A DNA stretch of 64,000 nt, from NCBI RefSeq assembly GCF_900105115.1, contig NZ_FNRV01000001.1, forward strand, positions 1,054,001-1,118,000, in the 5' to 3' direction. The notes beneath the pieces were generated by a model. The model was not told the DNA's origin and did not search any database. It was given only the letters and a program-made list of their open reading frames with translations. The position numbers and the translations under genes are program-made. The stretch comes from Pseudomonas mohnii (GTDB taxonomy: Bacteria > Pseudomonadota > Gammaproteobacteria > Pseudomonadales > Pseudomonadaceae). Each line of letters opens with the position of its first letter. Within the stretch, counting starts at the first letter, position 1. Of the stretch, positions 1 to 8,344 are shown piece by piece.

Positions 1-336
1 GCACCGGAGGACCTGCCTTACGCGAAAAACCGGTATCTCAAGGAAGTCGAGCGTCACTACCGCGTGCTCGACCAGCGTCTGGCCGATCACCCGTACCTGG
101 CCGGCGACACCTACAGCATCGCCGACATGGCCCTCTGGGGCTGGGCCAATTACGCGCCGTACATCCTTGGCGAAAACGGCCTCGAGGCCTACCCGAACGT
201 CAAGCGCCTGTTTGATGAAATCAGCGCCCGCCCCGCGGCCCAGCGCGCTCACGGCCTGAAAGGGCAACTGGTGCTGAAAGCCGAATTCGACGAAGAAACC
301 CGCCGTAACCTGTTCCCGCAGAACCAGGCTCAATAA
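1..336 (+). CDS. Glutathione S-transferase family protein (5' truncated by window edge)
   Basis: The reading frame is open from the first base and ends at 336, so only the C-terminal 111 residues are visible. They form the all-helical C-terminal domain of a soluble glutathione S-transferase: the segment DTYSIADMALWGW matches the conserved SIAD helix that caps the fold, and the ending resembles the YghU/YfcG-type (nu class) enzymes of proteobacteria, which use glutathione for disulfide or peroxide reduction. The thioredoxin-like N-terminal domain with the glutathione site lies outside the window, so class and substrate cannot be set. The next gene starts 28 bp downstream and may be co-transcribed. 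Confidence 0.85.
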   Translation, partial: APEDLPYAKNRYLKEVERHYRVLDQRLADHPYLAGDTYSIADMALWGWANYAPYILGENGLEAYPNVKRLFDEISARPAAQRAHGLKGQLVLKAEFDEETRRNLFPQNQAQ

Positions 337-363
337 CCGTTTCCGACGATCGAAGGTGATGAA

Positions 364-690
364 ATGAGTGATCAAGTCGCGTTTATCGTTTACCTGCCCG
401 CCAAACCGGAACGTTTCGACGAAACCCGAGAACGGCTGCTGGACGTCGTGTACCAGATGTCGGCCGAACCGGACTTCGTCAACACCTGGGTGCACCAACT
501 CCAGGACGACCCGAACACCCTGGTGCTCTACGAAACCTGGAACTGCAGCAAGGAAGACTTCATCACTCGCCACCTGAGCAAGCCCTACCGTCAGGCGTAT
601 GAAAAACGGCTGCCGGAGTTGCTGGCCCGGGAGCGTCGGATCGAGTTTCTGGAGGTGATCAAAAGCTATCCGGTGCGTCGGGAGGCTTGA
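364..690 (+). CDS. Putative quinol monooxygenase (ABM domain protein)
   Basis: A 108-residue protein covering one antibiotic-biosynthesis-monooxygenase (ABM) ferredoxin-like fold. The pattern of an N-terminal strand (VAFIVYLPAKPE), a central VLYETWNCSKEDF segment and the helix HLSKPYRQAYEKRLPELL is typical of YgiN-like small monooxygenases, which act as homodimers without a bound cofactor on quinol-like substrates. The YETW motif is strongly conserved in this family. It follows the GST gene by 28 bp on the same strand, which suggests a small stress or detoxification operon. The physiological substrate cannot be read from the sequence. Confidence 0.8.
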   Translation: MSDQVAFIVYLPAKPERFDETRERLLDVVYQMSAEPDFVNTWVHQLQDDPNTLVLYETWNCSKEDFITRHLSKPYRQAYEKRLPELLARERRIEFLEVIKSYPVRREA

Positions 691-702
691 CCAAGCCAGA
701 CT

Positions 703-730
703 TTGTGGCGAGGGGGGCTTGCCCCACCAT
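703..730. repeat. REP-like half element
   Basis: The stretch GTGGCGAGGGGGGCTTGCCC beginning near 708 is a typical Pseudomonas REP half-site just after the preceding stop codon. No clear second half is seen. The rest of the 691-944 gap shows no other feature I can support. Confidence 0.45.
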
Positions 731-944
731 GTACTGTCTTCATCCCCCTGCAACGGATGATTCGTAGAACGAACGAGGAAATTTCCGACGGCATTTCAGG
801 GTTGGCCGTCGGAAGCCTGGATACTACGATCTGCCTTGGCGGGAGTCGTCAACCGGCACCTTGGCAAGCTGTACTTCATCCAGACAGCAACGACAACTCG
901 CCACATACCCATTAGACTGACAAGCATTGATTCCGGAGGCCACC

Positions 945-1136
945 ATGAGCGCCGAACTTTCCCCCATCGTTTCAGAATTCGAAACCGAAGAGCAGGCCGC
1001 CCGCTACGACCGTTGGTTCCGTGCGAAGGTCCAGGCTTCATTGGATGATCCACGCCCAAGTATCCCGCACGATCAAGTGATGGCTGAAATGCGAGCCCTT
1101 ATCGAATCGAAGCGCAACAAGCGCAATGCTGATTGA
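945..1136 (+). CDS. Antitoxin, PaaA2/stability-determinant-like
   Basis: A 63-residue acidic-then-basic protein. ATG at 945 is chosen over an upstream in-frame codon at 927 because GGAGG lies at 935-939 with correct spacing. The core RYDRWFRAKVQASLDDPRPS followed by IPHDQVMAEMRAL matches the family of small ParE-partner antitoxins such as PaaA2 (conserved DPRPSIPHD). Its coding region overlaps the toxin start by 11 bp, which is normal for translationally coupled toxin-antitoxin pairs. By family it should bind and neutralise the downstream ParE-like protein. No separate DNA-binding domain is obvious. Confidence 0.8.
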   Translation: MSAELSPIVSEFETEEQAARYDRWFRAKVQASLDDPRPSIPHDQVMAEMRALIESKRNKRNAD

Positions 1137-1395
1137 GTGGCGGCCTGAAGCGCGGGCCGAACTCTGGCAAATCCTTAATTACATTGGCGATCGTAACGTG
1201 GCAGCAGCGATCGACCTGTCCCAAGCCATTGAAGCTGCTACTTCAGCCCTTCCTGAACACCCCTATCTCTATCGATTTGGTCGAGTGCCTGGTACCCGGG
1301 AAATTGTTGTGCACCCCAACTACCTGGTGGTTTATCAAGTCACGGATCGAATCGAAATCGTGAGCGTTTTACACGCCAGGCAGCAATACCCCTGA
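1126..1395 (+). CDS. ParE/RelE-family toxin
   Basis: An 89-residue protein with the ParE/RelE fold: N-terminal strand IEWRPEARAELWQILNYI, central helix, then the PGTREIVVHPNYLVVYQV and IEIVSVLHARQQYP strands. The REIVVHPNYLVVY segment and the closing LHARQQ(YP) are hallmarks of ParE-type gyrase-poisoning toxins rather than mRNA-cleaving RelE. It overlaps the antitoxin gene by 11 bp and has no good ribosome site of its own, so translation is probably coupled. Target assignment to gyrase is inference from the family. Confidence 0.82.
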   Translation: MLIEWRPEARAELWQILNYIGDRNVAAAIDLSQAIEAATSALPEHPYLYRFGRVPGTREIVVHPNYLVVYQVTDRIEIVSVLHARQQYP

Positions 1396-1490
1396 GCATC
1401 AGTCACCGTCCGTTAGTCCGCACTGGAACCCACCATAACCTCCATGGGATGATCGCCGCCCCATCGCGCGTCCATCCCTGGAGATTTCGA

Positions 1491-2063
1491 ATGTCACTGT
1501 TGAGTAAAAAAGCCGTTGTTCTGTTGCTGGCAGCGGCGACCAGTCTTGGGGCCTTGAATGCGTACGCCGCCAAGGCAACGGCCAAGGACACCGCACCGGC
1601 GCAAAAAGTCTCCCTGCTCGGCGGCAAGTTCACCTTCACCCTGCCCAAAGGCTTCGTCGCCAGCCCGCTGCCGACCAGCCCCACCGGTGCGAGCGGCACC
1701 ATGTACAGCAACGAGACCACCAAGACCGTGGTGATCGCCGCTGAAAACAGCCTGCCGGAAGGGGTCAAGGTCAAGGACAACGACGGCGAGTTTCTCGACG
1801 GCACCGCAGCCGACTTCGATGCCGCGCAACGCAAGGCCCTGCCGGATTACAACAAACTCAGCGAAAAAAGCCTGACCCTGAAAAGCACCGGACTGGGCCT
1901 GCGCCAGGTCGACAGCACCGCCACCCAGGGAGGTGGCCAGACCCTCAATACGACGTTGATGGCGGCGTCCGGCAGTCACATGACCGTGGTCCGGGTGATT
2001 TCCCGTCCCGGCGACATGGCTGCCCACGAAACCCTGATCAAGCAGATCGTCAGCGGCAAATGA
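1491..2063 (+). CDS. Exported protein of unknown function
   Basis: A 190-residue protein. ATG at 1491 is preferred to an upstream start at 1449 because it is preceded by CTGGAG at 1479-1484 and yields a clean signal peptide: SLLSKK, a hydrophobic run VVLLLAAATSLGAL and a likely cut after AYA (residue about 26). The mature part has segments such as GGKFTFTLPKGFVASPLP and ends VRVISRPGDMAAHETLIKQIVSGK. I do not recognise a named family; it resembles small periplasmic proteins kept in Pseudomonas. It ends only 3 bp from the end of the convergent esterase gene. Confidence 0.75.
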   Translation: MSLLSKKAVVLLLAAATSLGALNAYAAKATAKDTAPAQKVSLLGGKFTFTLPKGFVASPLPTSPTGASGTMYSNETTKTVVIAAENSLPEGVKVKDNDGEFLDGTAADFDAAQRKALPDYNKLSEKSLTLKSTGLGLRQVDSTATQGGGQTLNTTLMAASGSHMTVVRVISRPGDMAAHETLIKQIVSGK

Positions 2064-2066
2064 ACA

Positions 2067-2783
2067 TCAAGGATTGAGGCGCTGCAGCCAGGCACTCAAA
2101 TCCTTCAGCTCGTCGGCGCTGATGTTGTGGCCAACCCCTTCGTAGGCGTGAAACTCGGGTTCGAGTGACGCGCTCTTGAGCAGGCTGTTGGCCTCGGTGC
2201 CGTCACTGAACGGCAGGCGTTTATCCGCCGTGCCATGCCCGATGAAAATCGCCAGCGACTGGCGTTTTTCATCCGGTTGCAGCTCCGATTTGAGCACCGG
2301 CAGAATCCGTCCGCTCAATGCCGCGATCCCGCCCACCGCTTCGGGGTGGCGCAGGGCGACCTCGTACGACATGATCGCGCCCTGGCTGAATCCCACCAGA
2401 ACCACCTTGTCCGGCTCGGTGTGATATTTCTTCGCCGCCTGGGCGACGAAATCCAGCAGCAATTGGGCGCTGGTCTTCAGATCATCTGTCTCGCCGTTGT
2501 AGGCACCTTCACCCTTCTTGCGAAACCACTGGTAACTGCCCTCTTCCATCACCATCGGCGCACGGACCGACAGGTAGGTGTATTGCGCGGGCAAGTCATC
2601 CTTGATGCTGAACAGATCCTGCTCGTTACTGCCGTAACCGTGAAGGAAGATCACCAGGGATTGATCGCGAGAATCGACGTTGGCCTGCTCCAGGTACTTG
2701 AGCGGCAGATCGGTTTGCAACGGGGCTTGAGCGTGGACAGCGGCGGACGCCAGCAGCGTGAGCAGAGCAAGAAATTTCAACAT
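2067..2783 (-). CDS. Exported alpha/beta hydrolase (carboxylesterase/phospholipase family)
   Basis: A 238-residue serine hydrolase of the YpfH/phospholipase-carboxylesterase type. The start at 2783 gives a signal peptide (KFLALLTLLASAAVHA); the longer frame to 2897 runs back through a REP element and is rejected. The oxyanion strand FLHGYGSNEQD (from residue 47), the nucleophile elbow GFSQGA with Ser133, Asp187 in GHGTADKRLP and His219 in GVGHN make a complete catalytic triad. Expected to act in the periplasm on small esters or lysophospholipids; the natural substrate is unknown. Confidence 0.85.
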   Translation of the reverse strand: MLKFLALLTLLASAAVHAQAPLQTDLPLKYLEQANVDSRDQSLVIFLHGYGSNEQDLFSIKDDLPAQYTYLSVRAPMVMEEGSYQWFRKKGEGAYNGETDDLKTSAQLLLDFVAQAAKKYHTEPDKVVLVGFSQGAIMSYEVALRHPEAVGGIAALSGRILPVLKSELQPDEKRQSLAIFIGHGTADKRLPFSDGTEANSLLKSASLEPEFHAYEGVGHNISADELKDLSAWLQRLNP

Positions 2784-2854
2784 GGACCTTCCTTCACAGT
2801 GCGCAGGATTCGGGACAGAGCCTAACACCTCTTCCCGGCTACGCACTCCCCTGT

Positions 2855-2912
2855 GAAGGCGTTGGCTTGCCAGCGATGGCGATCTCAGCAACCCCATCGC
2901 TGGCCAGCCAGC
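2855..2912. repeat. REP inverted pair
   Basis: TTGGCTTGCCAGCGATGG near 2862-2879 pairs with CCATCGCTGGCCAGCCA near 2894-2910, with one mismatch region. This is the common Pseudomonas bipartite REP hairpin, here between two minus-strand genes. Confidence 0.7.
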
Positions 2913-2930
2913 GTCTGCAGGTGAATCGGC

Positions 2931-4043
2931 TCAGTCGTTGATCAGCTTGCCGACCCGAATCGGATCTCGTCCGGCGACCTTCGCCTGCCAGGTGCCCGGC
3001 TGCGTGTAACGGCCACGGTCGATGGCGAACAACACGCCGCTGGTGCCGGCACAAACCGTGGTGACCTTGTCGTTCAACGGGTCGACCACTTCAAACAGCG
3101 CGTCGCCCTTCTCCACCCACTCACCGGCATCGCGCAGGAAACTGACCACGCCGTGATGCGGTGCGAACAGGTATTCGGTGCCTTCGAACGGCATGCCTTC
3201 ACAGCATCGCGCCGGGGCGGCTGGCCAGGTGCCCTTGATGAAGCCCTGTTCGGCGAGGAAGCCGAGAATGGCTTCGCAATTGGCCTGGGCCTGATCAACG
3301 CGGGTGTCGCCCATGCTGCCCAGCTCCAGGGTGGTCGCCAGGTTAGCCGCTGGGATGGCGGCCTCGGGGAACGCCCTGGCCAGACGCAACCATGGCGAGG
3401 AACAAGACTCGTCGAACGAGCTACCGCCAGAATCTTCGCACAGCAACGCGACACCGGCCTTCAGGCGCGCAGCCAGGGATCGCCACTGCGGCCAGTGTTG
3501 CGGCAGGGCGTAAAGGTGAATCGCCGCTTCGAAGTCGCAATGCAGGTCGAGGGTGATATCCGCGTCGCAAGCGTGGCGCAGCAACAGGCGATGCATGGCT
3601 TCCAGCTGCGAAGCCGGGCTCGGCAGACCGTCGAGTACCTGGCCCATGGTTTGGCGAATCAGCGCAATATTGGCCTCGGCATCGCTGCCCAGGCGATCAC
3701 CGATCAACTGCGCCACCGGTGCGCTGAGTTCGACGAACGAGCGGTTGAAGTTCTTGCCGCTGCCCAGTTCGAAGCGGCCCATGTGGCTGCCTTGCAGATG
3801 CTGATCCAGCCCGATGGGGTTGGCCACCGGTACCAGTTCGATCACACCCTGCAACTGGCCCTGGTTTTCCAGCTCGGCCAGGCGCTTTTTCAGTTCCCAG
3901 GCGGTACGCATGCCGGGCAACTCGTCGGCGTGCAGGCTGGCCTGGATGTAGACCTTGCGAGTACCCGCGCCATAACGGAATACGCTGAGGGTGCGTTCGG
4001 TTCCCAGATGGCTCCAGGGCAGAGAGTGATTGATGCGTTGCAT
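2931..4043 (-). CDS. Succinylglutamate desuccinylase/aspartoacylase-family deacylase (M14)
   Basis: A 370-residue zinc carboxypeptidase-like protein. The start at 4043 (MQRINHSLPWSHLG) is chosen because the longer frame passes through a REP hairpin. The N-terminal YIQASLHADELPG segment holds the zinc pair His38 and Glu41 (HxxE), DITLDLHCDFEAAIHLY supplies the third zinc histidine, and the C-terminal half carries the beta domain (HHGVVSFLRDAGEWVEKGDALFEV) seen in AstE/AspA-like M14 proteins. Family members remove acyl groups from N-acyl amino acids. Its substrate is not evident, but an amino-acid binding protein gene lies just upstream on the same strand, which fits a role in amino-acid use. 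Confidence 0.85.
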   Translation of the reverse strand: MQRINHSLPWSHLGTERTLSVFRYGAGTRKVYIQASLHADELPGMRTAWELKKRLAELENQGQLQGVIELVPVANPIGLDQHLQGSHMGRFELGSGKNFNRSFVELSAPVAQLIGDRLGSDAEANIALIRQTMGQVLDGLPSPASQLEAMHRLLLRHACDADITLDLHCDFEAAIHLYALPQHWPQWRSLAARLKAGVALLCEDSGGSSFDESCSSPWLRLARAFPEAAIPAANLATTLELGSMGDTRVDQAQANCEAILGFLAEQGFIKGTWPAAPARCCEGMPFEGTEYLFAPHHGVVSFLRDAGEWVEKGDALFEVVDPLNDKVTTVCAGTSGVLFAIDRGRYTQPGTWQAKVAGRDPIRVGKLIND

Positions 4044-4070
4044 GGGGCGCTCCGATGTCAGCGGCACCAG

Positions 4071-4112
4071 GATCCCTTGTGGGAGCGAGCAAGCTCGCTC
4101 CCACAAGGGATC
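4071..4112. repeat. REP palindrome
   Basis: A perfect inverted repeat with 20-bp arms (GATCCCTTGTGGGAGCGAGC and its complement) around a 2-nt centre, lying between the deacylase start and the end of the upstream transporter gene. The core GTGGGAGCGAGC is the standard Pseudomonas REP sequence. Confidence 0.9.
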
Positions 4113-4131
4113 ACGGCCTGATTGCAAATCA

Positions 4132-4162
4132 TAAAAAAATGGCAACCGCGTCAACGGTTGCC
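4132..4162 (-). terminator. Rho-independent terminator of the binding-protein gene
   Basis: Read on the minus strand, GGCAACCG (from 4162) pairs with CGGTTGCC (to 4141) around a 6-nt loop, followed by a run of seven U at 4139-4133. It sits 19 bp after the stop codon of the 4181-4960 gene. Confidence 0.9.
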
Positions 4163-4180
4163 ACCTTTTGCACGGTTCGA

Positions 4181-4960
4181 TTACTCGCCGTAAACGTCAA
4201 ACTTGAAGTACTTGTCCTGCACTTGCTTGTACTTGCCGTTGGCGCGGATTTCGGTGATAGCGGTGTTGAACTTGTCCGCCAGTTCCTTATCGCCTTTGCG
4301 CACGGCAATGCCAGCGCCGCCACCGAAGTATTTCGGATCGTTGTACTCAGGGCCTACGAATGCGAAACCTTTACCCGCGTCGGTTTTCAGGAAACCGTCG
4401 TCCAGGTTGACCGAGTCGGCCAGCAGCGCGTCAACGCGTCCCGAGACCATGTCCAGATTGGCTTCCTGCTGGGAGCCGTAACGCACCAGGACAATGCCGG
4501 CCGGTTGCAGCACTTCAGTGGCGAAGCGGTCATGGGTACTGGCGCGCAGCACACCGACTTTCTTGCCTTTGAGTTCGGTCAGCGGGTCCTTCACATCGGA
4601 GCCTTCCTTCATCACGAAGCGCGCCGGGGTGTGGTAGTACTTGATGGTGAAATCGACGTTCTTCTTGCGGTCGTCGGTGATGGTCATGGACGACAGGATG
4701 GCGTCGATTTTCTTGACCTTCAGTGCCGGGATCAGGCCGTCGAACTCTTGCTCGACCCAAGTGCACTTCACTTTCATCTGCTCGCACAGGGCGTCGCCGA
4801 TGTCCACGTCAAAACCGGTCAGTTTGCCGTCAGGGGTTTTCATCGAGAACGGTGGGTAACCGGCTTCGATACCGATACGGATCGGCTTGGCGTCTTCGGC
4901 CACTGCGGTCAGGGACAGCATCGACAGTGCCAGGGCACCGAACATCACTAGCTTCTTCAT
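4181..4960 (-). CDS. Amino-acid ABC transporter periplasmic binding protein (ArgT/HisJ type)
   Basis: A 259-residue solute-binding protein of the polar amino-acid family. It has a signal peptide ([21 protein letters not shown], cut before EDAKPI), the signature [31 protein letters not shown], and the ligand-site strands [20 protein letters not shown] and [12 protein letters not shown]. These match the lysine/arginine/ornithine/histidine binders. AGGAG lies 9 bp before ATG at 4960. No permease or ATPase genes are adjacent, so it probably serves a transporter encoded elsewhere. A strong terminator ends the transcript. Confidence 0.92.
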   Translation of the reverse strand: MKKLVMFGALALSMLSLTAVAEDAKPIRIGIEAGYPPFSMKTPDGKLTGFDVDIGDALCEQMKVKCTWVEQEFDGLIPALKVKKIDAILSSMTITDDRKKNVDFTIKYYHTPARFVMKEGSDVKDPLTELKGKKVGVLRASTHDRFATEVLQPAGIVLVRYGSQQEANLDMVSGRVDALLADSVNLDDGFLKTDAGKGFAFVGPEYNDPKYFGGGAGIAVRKGDKELADKFNTAITEIRANGKYKQVQDKYFKFDVYGE

Positions 4961-5280
4961 TTATAACTCCTGTGTGCGGAGGCTTTTATTGGCAGCTTTC
5001 GGTCGGTAGCTTGTGGCTGGTAAAGACCGAAGTGGTCGGCAGTCTAGAGTGGCTTCAGGAGGGCAAATTGTGTTTAAGCGACAAATACTTACATAAAAGT
5101 GGCCGCAGGAATAAAGGCCCATGTGGTGTGCGCCATCGCGGTGCAAAGGCTGTCAGACAATCCGCCAAATCGAAAAAAAACTTACAAGAATTCAGCTATT
5201 TTCCGACCCAAGAATCGCGCTGGCGACCGGGCACTTTTTGCGGCACATTGACCGACTAACTGCCCCTGAAGAGATGCGTG
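4961..5280. other. Intergenic region, divergent promoters expected
   Basis: A 320-bp gap between divergently transcribed genes. It must hold both promoters and is more AT-rich around 5060-5200, but I could not identify boxes with confidence and see no gene, repeat or riboswitch. Confidence 0.5.
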
Positions 5281-5925
5281 ATGCCGTCCTTGAATCTGAT
5301 CCAGCACCATCCTGCTGAAGGTCCCGGCGCTATTGCCCTGTGGGCCGAATCCCGTGGTTTGACCCTGAACGTATTTCGCGCCGACCTCGGCCAGTTGCCG
5401 CCCGTGAGTGCAGCCCCCGTGATTCTGTTGGGTGGGCCTCATGAGGCCAACGCCGGGCCAGAATGGCTGGAAACCGAACGCCAGTGGCTGGCGGCCAGCC
5501 TGGATCAAGGCGCAGCGGTGTTTGCGATTTGTCTGGGGGCGCAGTTACTGGCACTGAGTCTGGGCGGGAATGTGCGGCGGATGGACAGAATGGAAACCGG
5601 ATGGACGCCCGTGACTTTTGTCGATGGCCAGTCGCTGCAGGTGCTGGAGTGGCACGAAGACGCCATCGACCTGCCACCCAATGCGCAACTGCTGGCCAGC
5701 AGCATGCAGTGCGAACAGCAGATGTACCGCGCTGGGCCGACTCGGATGGGCCTGCAGTTTCATCCGGAGTGGAACGCCGAATCGGTGGCTGTTCTGAATG
5801 AGCATTTTGCGGATGAATCGCCATTGCCGCGGGGTCAGCAGGACAGCGCCGCCCATGCAACCGTGTTCGAGTGGTTGCAGGCGACGCTGGATGGGTGGTG
5901 GGACGCGTCGTCAGGCACACGCTGA
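5281..5925 (+). CDS. Class I glutamine amidotransferase-like protein
   Basis: A 214-residue protein with a complete GATase1 triad: nucleophile Cys84 in FAICLGAQLLA, and His161/Glu163 in GLQFHPEW. ATG at 5281 is used (GAAGAG upstream); a GTG three bases earlier is equally possible. Stand-alone members of this group (GuaA-like N-half, YfeJ-like) hydrolyse glutamine or gamma-glutamyl compounds, for example in polyamine catabolism. No synthetase partner is adjacent, so the substrate is open. It reads away from the transporter gene across a shared 320-bp upstream region. Confidence 0.85.
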   Translation: MPSLNLIQHHPAEGPGAIALWAESRGLTLNVFRADLGQLPPVSAAPVILLGGPHEANAGPEWLETERQWLAASLDQGAAVFAICLGAQLLALSLGGNVRRMDRMETGWTPVTFVDGQSLQVLEWHEDAIDLPPNAQLLASSMQCEQQMYRAGPTRMGLQFHPEWNAESVAVLNEHFADESPLPRGQQDSAAHATVFEWLQATLDGWWDASSGTR

Positions 5926-5971
5926 ACCTGTGAACCTGGGTACGCGATCGTCAAGAGCATTGAGTCGACTG

Positions 5972-6018
5972 ATGTGGGGCCGTTTCGCGGCCTAGCGGGA
6001 ACAAGCTCCCTCGCCACC
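5972..6018. repeat. REP-like half element
   Basis: The sequence GCGGGAACAAGCTCCCTCGC around 5994-6014 is a degenerate Pseudomonas REP half-site in the gap between convergent genes. Confidence 0.45.
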
Positions 6019-6023
6019 GTTGT

Positions 6024-6458
6024 TCAGCATTCACATCCAATGGGCGCTGTGGCTGGAGGTTGCACCGCGACGCTTAATTTAAATCCTTCATCCAGCCATC
6101 CTGTCACGCCACCGATCATCTCTTTGACCGGATAACCCAGCGCCGCCAGTTTCACCGCTGCCTTGTTCGCGCCATTGCAGTGAGGGCCGGCGCAATAGAC
6201 CACGAACAGGGTGTTTTTCGGGTAAGCCGCCAGGCCTTCAGCGCTGAGCAATCGCCGCGGAACATTGATCGCCCCCGGTACATGCCCACGTTCGAATGCC
6301 AGCGGGCCGCGCACGTCCAACAGAATGAAATCAACTTCGCCAGCGGCCTGACTGCCATGGACGTCGGAGCAGTCGGTTTCGAACGTCAGGCGATTGCTGA
6401 AGTGCATCAGGGCAATGGCCGAGGGGGCGGCGGGAATTTCGCGAACCAGGCTGGTCAT
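6024..6458 (-). CDS. Rhodanese-like sulfurtransferase
   Basis: A single-domain rhodanese of 144 residues. The start at 6458 has GGAG just upstream; the longer frame would run into the promoter of the divergent regulator. The conserved FILLDVRGPLAFERGHVPGAINVP segment and the active-site loop with Cys89 (VVYCAGPHCNGA) are intact, followed by KEMIGGVTGWLDEGF. Such proteins move sulfane sulfur, typically to cyanide or protein thiols. It is transcribed divergently from the FtrA-type regulator 100 bp away, and in many proteobacteria this regulator sits beside a rhodanese gene, so the regulator likely controls it. Confidence 0.88.
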   Translation of the reverse strand: MTSLVREIPAAPSAIALMHFSNRLTFETDCSDVHGSQAAGEVDFILLDVRGPLAFERGHVPGAINVPRRLLSAEGLAAYPKNTLFVVYCAGPHCNGANKAAVKLAALGYPVKEMIGGVTGWLDEGFKLSVAVQPPATAPIGCEC

Positions 6459-6559
6459 GGGCAGTACTCCTAAGTGTCGTTGGGTGTGAACACACTTTAT
6501 CCGCCTGCCCATTGCGGCTAAAGTGGCGCACAAGACACTCACCGGGAATTTTCCGCCAA

Positions 6560-7534
6560 ATGCAGCCAACCCCAGGATCGGTCGCCATTCTGGCCTACGA
6601 CGGCCTCTGTACGTTCGAGTTCGGCATCGCCGTCGAGATCTTCGGCCTGGCGCGGCCGGAGTTCGATTTCCCTTGGTACGAGCACTGCGTCGCCGCTGTC
6701 GATCAGGGACCGATGCGCGCCATGGGTGGCATCCAGGTGCTGGCCGATGGCGGCCTGGAACTGCTCGAACAGGCCCGGACCATCATCATTCCCGGCTGGC
6801 GCGACCGCCAGGCAGCGGTGCCCGAGACACTGCTCGCCGCCCTGCGCCAGGCCCATGCCAGGGGCGCACGGTTGCTGTCGATCTGTTCCGGGGTATTCGT
6901 GCTGGCCGCCACCGGTTTGCTCGATGGTCACCGTGCGACCACGCACTGGCGTTACACCACGGAGCTGGCGCAACGCTTTCCGAACATTCGGGTGGACCCC
7001 GATGTGTTGTATGTCGATTCAGGCCCGTTGATTACCTCGGCGGGCAGCGCTGCCGGCATCGACGCGTGCCTGCATCTGGTGGCTCGGGATTTCGGCACAC
7101 AAGTGGCCAATTCGGTGGCACGGCGGCTGGTGATGTCGCCGCAACGCACCGGTGGCCAGGCGCAATTCATTCCGACGCCGGTCAGTCCCGCGCCGCGCAG
7201 TGATCTTTCCCGCGTCATGCAGTGGGCACGGGAGCGTTTGCATGAGCCGCTGGAAGTACGTGACCTGGCCAGCGAAGCGGCCATGAGCGAGCGGACCTTC
7301 CTGCGCCGCTTCAGCGAAGCCAGCGGCCAGTCACCCAAGGCCTGGCTGCAGCATGAACGCCTGGGCCGCGCCCGGGAACTGCTGGAAAGCACCGATCAAA
7401 ACACCGAGCAGATTGCCCAGCGCTGTGGTTATCGTTCGGTGGAGAGCTTTCGGGTGGCGTTTCGCAGCGTGGTCGGCGTACCGCCGTCGGTGTATCGGGA
7501 GCGGTTTGGGCGTGGGGTCAAGGCCCTTTCCTGA
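6560..7534 (+). CDS. ftrA: GlxA/FtrA-type AraC-family transcriptional regulator
   Basis: A 324-residue regulator with an N-terminal DJ-1/PfpI-like domain (VAILAYDGLCTFEFGIAVEIFGL; elbow LLSICSGVFVLAATG with the nucleophile-position Cys) and a C-terminal AraC double helix-turn-helix (VRDLASEAAMSERTFLRRF and TEQIAQRCGYRSVESFRVAF, then VGVPPSVYRERF). This domain order and length match FtrA. ATG at 6560 is preferred over an upstream TTG. The ligand is unknown; divergent placement to the rhodanese gene suggests local control. Confidence 0.85.
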   Translation: MQPTPGSVAILAYDGLCTFEFGIAVEIFGLARPEFDFPWYEHCVAAVDQGPMRAMGGIQVLADGGLELLEQARTIIIPGWRDRQAAVPETLLAALRQAHARGARLLSICSGVFVLAATGLLDGHRATTHWRYTTELAQRFPNIRVDPDVLYVDSGPLITSAGSAAGIDACLHLVARDFGTQVANSVARRLVMSPQRTGGQAQFIPTPVSPAPRSDLSRVMQWARERLHEPLEVRDLASEAAMSERTFLRRFSEASGQSPKAWLQHERLGRARELLESTDQNTEQIAQRCGYRSVESFRVAFRSVVGVPPSVYRERFGRGVKALS

Positions 7535-7588
7535 GGTAGCTTAGTGGGCTCCATCGTCAGAACGCCGCCCGAACAGCCAAGAAAGGCC

Positions 7589-8344
7589 TCAAGGCTTACG
7601 CAACAGATAGGTGTCCATGATCCAGCCATGGGCCAGGCGGGCCGCCTTGCGCACCCGCTCGATCTCATCCGCCACATCCTTGAGCTTGCCGCTGATCAGG
7701 ATTTCATCCGGCGTCCCCAGGTAGGCCCCCCAGTAAATGTCGGTCTCCCGATCCGCTACCTGATGATAGGCATCCTGGGCATCGAGCATCACCACCAGGC
7801 TGTCGGTATCGCTCACCTGACCGGCGGCGAGGCGCCGGCCGGTGGTGATTTCAATCGAACCGCCAATTTGATTGAGCGCTACCTTGTGCTGCGCCGCCAA
7901 CGCCTGAACGCTGGTGATGCCCGGGATGACCTCGAATTCGAAGGCACAGGCGCCTGACGCCAGAATCGCCTGCAAGATGCGAAGGGTGCTGTCATACAAC
8001 GCCGGGTCACCCCAAACCTGGAAACCACCGCACTGGTCGTCGGACATTTCCTCATTGATCAGCCTCTCGAAGGTTCGCTGCCTGGCCAGGTTCAGGTCAT
8101 CGACACTGGCCTTGTAGTCCACATCACCGCGCTCGCGCTCAGGGCTGCGGGCTTCGACGAAGCGATAATGGCGATCGGTGATGTAGCGTTCGCAGATGTC
8201 ACGGCGCAGGTCGATCAGCGTGTCCTTGCTCTGGCCCTTGTCCATCAGGAAAAACACGTCGACCTTGTTCAGCGCCTTCACTGCCTGAATCGTGATGTAG
8301 TCAGGGTTGCCGGCGCCGATGCCGATGACCAGTATTTTTTTCAT
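7589..8344 (-). CDS. cobF: Precorrin-6A synthase (deacetylating), CobF
   Basis: A 251-residue SAM-dependent methyltransferase of the aerobic cobalamin route: CobF methylates C-1 of the corrin ring and releases acetate to form precorrin-6A. The tetrapyrrole-methylase start LVIGIGAGNPDYITIQAV and the segments FQVWGDPALYDSTLRIL and EVIPGITSVQALAAQH are diagnostic. Two starts are possible, 8350 and 8344; 8344 gives better spacing to GAGGAAAG. It overlaps the end of the histidine phosphatase gene. No other cob genes are in the window, so the rest of the pathway must be elsewhere. Confidence 0.92.
   Translation of the reverse strand: MKKILVIGIGAGNPDYITIQAVKALNKVDVFFLMDKGQSKDTLIDLRRDICERYITDRHYRFVEARSPERERGDVDYKASVDDLNLARQRTFERLINEEMSDDQCGGFQVWGDPALYDSTLRILQAILASGACAFEFEVIPGITSVQALAAQHKVALNQIGGSIEITTGRRLAAGQVSDTDSLVVMLDAQDAYHQVADRETDIYWGAYLGTPDEILISGKLKDVADEIERVRKAARLAHGWIMDTYLLRKP

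Noticed and set aside
2784..2897. Longer N-terminus for the exported hydrolase
   Set aside because: It would add 38 residues that are translated partly from a REP element and would hide the signal peptide.
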